Below are positions 32,960-33,645 of a stretch of DNA of 33,645 nt, in pieces. The position numbers were made by a program, and so were the translations under genes. Every line of letters begins with the position of its first letter. Within the stretch, counting starts at the first letter, position 1. The DNA is taken from the NCBI RefSeq assembly GCF_006539285.1, contig NZ_BJMS01000008.1, forward strand, positions 1 through 33,645, given 5' to 3'. The notes beneath the pieces were generated by a model. That model searched no databases, had not been told where the DNA came from, and saw nothing but the letters and a program-made list of their open reading frames with translations. This stretch comes from Sporolactobacillus inulinus (lineage in GTDB: Bacteria; Bacillota; Bacilli; Bacillales; Sporolactobacillaceae).

Positions 32960-33262
32960 ATGAATATGAAAGCGAAGCAAAAAACCAGAGGATTATCATT
33001 TATTATCTTATTTTGCATTTTGTCTGTCGTTTTATTTTTCACATTAACGAATACAGTGGCTGCGGATCAAACGATATATAAAGAAGTAACGGTCAAGCAC
33101 GGAGACTCACTGTGGTCAATTGCGACCGATTATAAAGATGAAACACCGAGACTTACCAAGCAGGCATTCATTGATTGGGTAAAACATGAAAATGGTTTGG
33201 TGCGCGACCAAATTGTTCCCGACCAAAAACTGATTATTCCGGTGAAAAAAGAAAATAAATAA
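32960..33262 (+). CDS. yneA: SOS cell-division inhibitor YneA
   Basis: Blocks septum completion during DNA damage. The 100-aa protein has a membrane segment (about residues 12-32) and an extracytoplasmic LysM domain (about 40-97, VKHGDSLWSIA) that binds peptidoglycan. GAGGGGG lies before the ATG. It sits opposite lexA with SOS boxes in its promoter, the standard arrangement. In Bacillus subtilis yneB follows; here a terminator-like region follows instead. Confidence 0.94.
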   Translation: MNMKAKQKTRGLSFIILFCILSVVLFFTLTNTVAADQTIYKEVTVKHGDSLWSIATDYKDETPRLTKQAFIDWVKHENGLVRDQIVPDQKLIIPVKKENK

Positions 33263-33304
33263 TGAACGACCAAGCTTTTAAAAGACGCAAAAAAGACATT
33301 TTTG

Positions 33305-33313
33305 TGATATACT
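33305..33313 (+). promoter_or_regulatory. extended -10 promoter of a possible small transcript
   Basis: TGATATACT (TGn then TATACT). The -35 region is poor. Downstream there is no ORF longer than a few codons before the terminator at 33444-33482. Confidence 0.4.
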
Positions 33314-33392
33314 GTTATATAACAAAGGGATTGATGAAATGATGTATTAGTACAATCGTTTCTTTTCCTTTTTGTTTTTGAAGTTTATGAAT

Positions 33393-33427
33393 CCATTAAT
33401 GGCATTTTTCCATTAATGGCCATTTTT
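33393..33427 (+). repeat. twin palindromes CCATTAATGG with T-runs
   Basis: The 10-bp palindrome CCATTAATGG occurs at 33393-33402 and 33410-33419, each followed by (C)CATTTTT. The two copies can also pair with each other as a 10-bp stem with a 7-base loop, which would act as a terminator. Confidence 0.6.
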
Positions 33428-33443
33428 CATCCTCCTTCAGATG

Positions 33444-33482
33444 GAAAGCGGACTGATGTTCAGCCTCTGCTTTCTTTTTTTT
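33444..33482 (+). terminator. strong terminator
   Basis: GAAAGC (33444-33449) pairs with GCTTTC (33469-33474), with an inner CTGA/TCAG stem (33453-33456, 33460-33463), followed by eight T residues. It could end the yneA transcript or a small RNA from 33313. Confidence 0.85.
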
Positions 33483-33540
33483 ACCGATAAAGAAAGCAAG
33501 TTTAAGACTTATGGTACAGGGATCAACGTCGCCTCTTTAG

Positions 33541-33645
33541 AAAATGGGCTCTGAATAGAACGCTGGCACAAGACGCCTGCGGGAGTGCAGGCCAAAGGAG
33601 ACCCCGCAGATAAATTGCGTGTCCGAGGAGGCTCCTGGACTGCTC
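33541..33645. repeat. structured Bacillales-type repeat, cut by the window edge
   Basis: CTGCGGG (33577-33583) can pair with CCCGCAG (33603-33609). Alternatively GCCTGC (33575-33580) pairs with GCAGGC (33587-33592), and the two folds exclude each other. A second hairpin, GTCC...GGAC around GAGGAGGCTCCT (33621-33640), follows. The block GGGAG...GGAGACCCCGCAG...GAGGAGGCTC is one I recall as a recurrent intergenic sequence in Bacillaceae genomes. I am not certain of its formal name. The element continues beyond the window. Confidence 0.5.

Larger units (their letters stand above)
33263..33645. other. 383-base region after yneA: possible small transcript and repeat
   Basis: No protein gene is supported. 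The region holds an extended -10 (33305-33313), twin palindromes (33393-33419), a strong terminator (33444-33482) and the start of a structured repeat (33541-33645). Confidence 0.6.

Noticed and set aside
1-33645. tRNA, rRNA, CRISPR array or prophage genes
   Set aside because: No tRNA-like cloverleaf, rRNA segment, regularly spaced repeat array or phage structural gene was seen.

Overview
The window reads as chromosomal DNA of a low-GC, spore-forming Firmicute with a lactic-acid-bacterium style of metabolism. The block miaA-hfq-spoVK-hflX-ynbB-glnR-glnA and the divergent lexA/yneA pair are Bacillales gene orders, and SpoVK implies endospore formation. A Lactobacillales-type X-prolyl dipeptidyl aminopeptidase (PepX), a Cys42-type NADH oxidase and a pyruvate oxidase point towards Sporolactobacillaceae. 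That placement is inference from gene content; no rRNA is present.

Layout. 1-780: a decayed end with a broken IS605-type tnpB fragment, a possible omega-RNA-like module and a 7-codon gene stub. 781-7134: an orphan 77-aa gene, brnQ (branched-chain amino acid carrier), nox and pepX, separated by two strong bidirectional terminators; a near-perfect Fur box lies in the brnQ/nox gap. 7353-15109: a lipoprotein, then miaA, hfq, spoVK, hflX, ynbB and the glnRA operon with its GlnR operator and consensus promoter. 15189-19304: a small membrane protein, an amino-acid permease, a small basic ORF, an 877-base gene-poor interval rich in hairpins, an ECF transporter S component and a membrane protein with an internal duplication. 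19466-23800: a coat-like LSM/arginine/aromatic small protein, an RlmA-type rRNA methyltransferase, and fruR-fruA without fruK. 23953-29827: a GT-C-like membrane glycosyltransferase, a short-form 6-phosphogluconate dehydrogenase, pyruvate oxidase (convergent) and a protein with a proteasome-like sequence pattern. 29942-33645: a phasin-like/UbiB kinase operon, lexA, the SOS control region, yneA, a possible small transcript, and part of a Bacillales-type structured repeat cut by the right edge.

How the genes fit together. nox, pox and gnd deal with NADH, pyruvate and O2 or pentose-phosphate flux, as in lactic acid bacteria exposed to air. pepX, brnQ and the permease serve peptide and amino-acid use, next to the GlnR/GlnA nitrogen switch. 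fruR-fruA is a self-regulated fructose uptake unit. LexA and YneA couple DNA damage to division arrest through shared, partly tandemly duplicated operators.

Most of the window is recognisable housekeeping sequence. I do not see a complete new multi-gene system. The parts least explained by known features are the hairpin-rich interval 17197-18073, the small unit after yneA (33305-33482), the right-edge repeat, and the unassigned small proteins.
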